The notes below the pieces were generated by a model. The model was not told the DNA's origin. It saw nothing but the letters and a program-made list of their open reading frames with translations, and ran no database searches. A stretch of 64,000 nt of DNA, from positions 60,231,962-60,295,961 of the forward strand of contig NC_133930.1 in NCBI RefSeq assembly GCF_964199755.1, read 5' to 3'. The DNA is from Larus michahellis (Eukaryota > Chordata > Aves > Charadriiformes > Laridae). The stretch's first letter is position 1, and each line of letters starts with the position of its first letter. Shown one piece after another: positions 63,282 to 64,000 of the stretch. Both the position numbers and the translations under genes were made by a program.

Positions 63282-64000
63282 TTTTCTTTGTTCTGATCTA
63301 TATTGTACACCAGTCTTTCTTCTTTGTGTCCTTATACTTCAAGCAATAAATACATTTAATTAAGAATATGTTGCACTATTCTTCTACAAAAAAGGCGTTG
63401 CTTACTGTATCCTTGATTTTTTGCGTGTTGATTTGAACAAACAGCTACAGCAATGATGAGGTCACATTCCCAGCATTGGCTGCTCCTCTGGGAACACATC
63501 TGCTGCGAAATGGAAAGAACATACTTTTATATAATTTATATCCTTTAAGTAAATAAATTGGATATATTGGTTCTAACTTAAGAAAAGTAGGACATGAGTA
63601 AATTTTTTAATTTGTATGTGAAGATTGTAAAACAATCCCTGTGCATTTTTCTCAGTCTTCACATGACCAAGTGTATATAAAATTTGGAAACATGCTAAAA
63701 ACAAAATCCTGGAATAGTCTGGTTAAAGAGATACAGAGAATTCTGCTTGTGTCCCAAACTTCTGTATTTGGGATCTCAGAAGTTACCAAATATCATAGTT
63801 TAAATATTGGTAAGCTTATATAAAAATGTACCAAGGAAAACTCATTGTAAATATTACGTTTATATTTAAGAGATTATTTATGATTCTTAGAAAAAAAATA
63901 AAATTGAATTTCTAGAAATACTAATTATTGGATGAATATAGGAATGTCTGTTGTTACCACGGCTTTCAATTTTAGAACTGAAGTGAGAAATACAGAATGC
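63282..64000. other. Right-edge intergenic sequence
   Basis: AT-rich, no gene, repeat or RNA recognised. Confidence 0.6.

Noticed and set aside
62789..63363. Two overlapping frames of 173 and 180 codons on opposite strands
   Set aside because: They are translations of the pentanucleotide tract, which cannot contain stops; not genes.
1..64000. tRNA, rRNA, microRNA hairpins, CRISPR-like arrays or operon structures
   Set aside because: None seen on either strand; the sequence is vertebrate nuclear DNA, and no array of spaced direct repeats exists apart from the 19-bp promoter repeat and the pentamer tract.

Overview
The window is vertebrate nuclear DNA, almost certainly from a bird. It contains no bacterial-style genes. 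It holds several CR1 LINE fragments that end in the avian ATTCTGTGAT-type tail, one solo LTR, one CpG island and a single multi-exon gene. The gene encodes an organic anion transporter on the minus strand and best matches SLCO4C1 (OATP4C1). Species cannot be told from the sequence alone.

Layout. Positions 1-1396 hold a decayed CR1 LINE reaching in from the left edge. From 1.4 to 13 kb is gene-free DNA with a second CR1 (5477-6387, minus), a complete solo LTR with a 5-bp target-site duplication (9203-9930) and a third, older CR1 (10758-11750, minus). From about 13.07 to 44.86 kb is SLCO4C1, read right to left. I assembled 13 coding exons (start codon at 44862, stop at 13823-13825). They join in frame with matching splice phases into a 2019-nt CDS, or 672 residues. 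A 3' UTR of about 750 nt ends near an AATAAA at 13096-13091. The promoter side is a CpG island at about 44.56-45.56 kb. From 45.6 to 64 kb no gene could be supported; that part holds two more CR1 fragments, a GC-rich islet near 61.4-61.9 kb and a 437-bp pentanucleotide polypyrimidine tract at 62845-63281.

Function. SLCO4C1 is a 12-pass plasma-membrane transporter. In mammals it sits on the basolateral membrane of kidney proximal tubule cells and moves cardiac glycosides, thyroid hormones and uraemic solutes. The bird copy keeps the 12 hydrophobic segments, the ten-cysteine Kazal-like extracellular loop and most of the family signature.

Points worth a second look are a GC-AG intron (intron 4), a Gly-to-Ala change in the OATP signature, an exact 19-bp x 4 repeat in the CpG island, an unusually long open frame upstream of and in frame with the start codon, a G-quadruplex motif just inside intron 9, and the segmented pentamer tract. 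I found no convincing undescribed system: this looks like an ordinary avian transporter locus with repeats.
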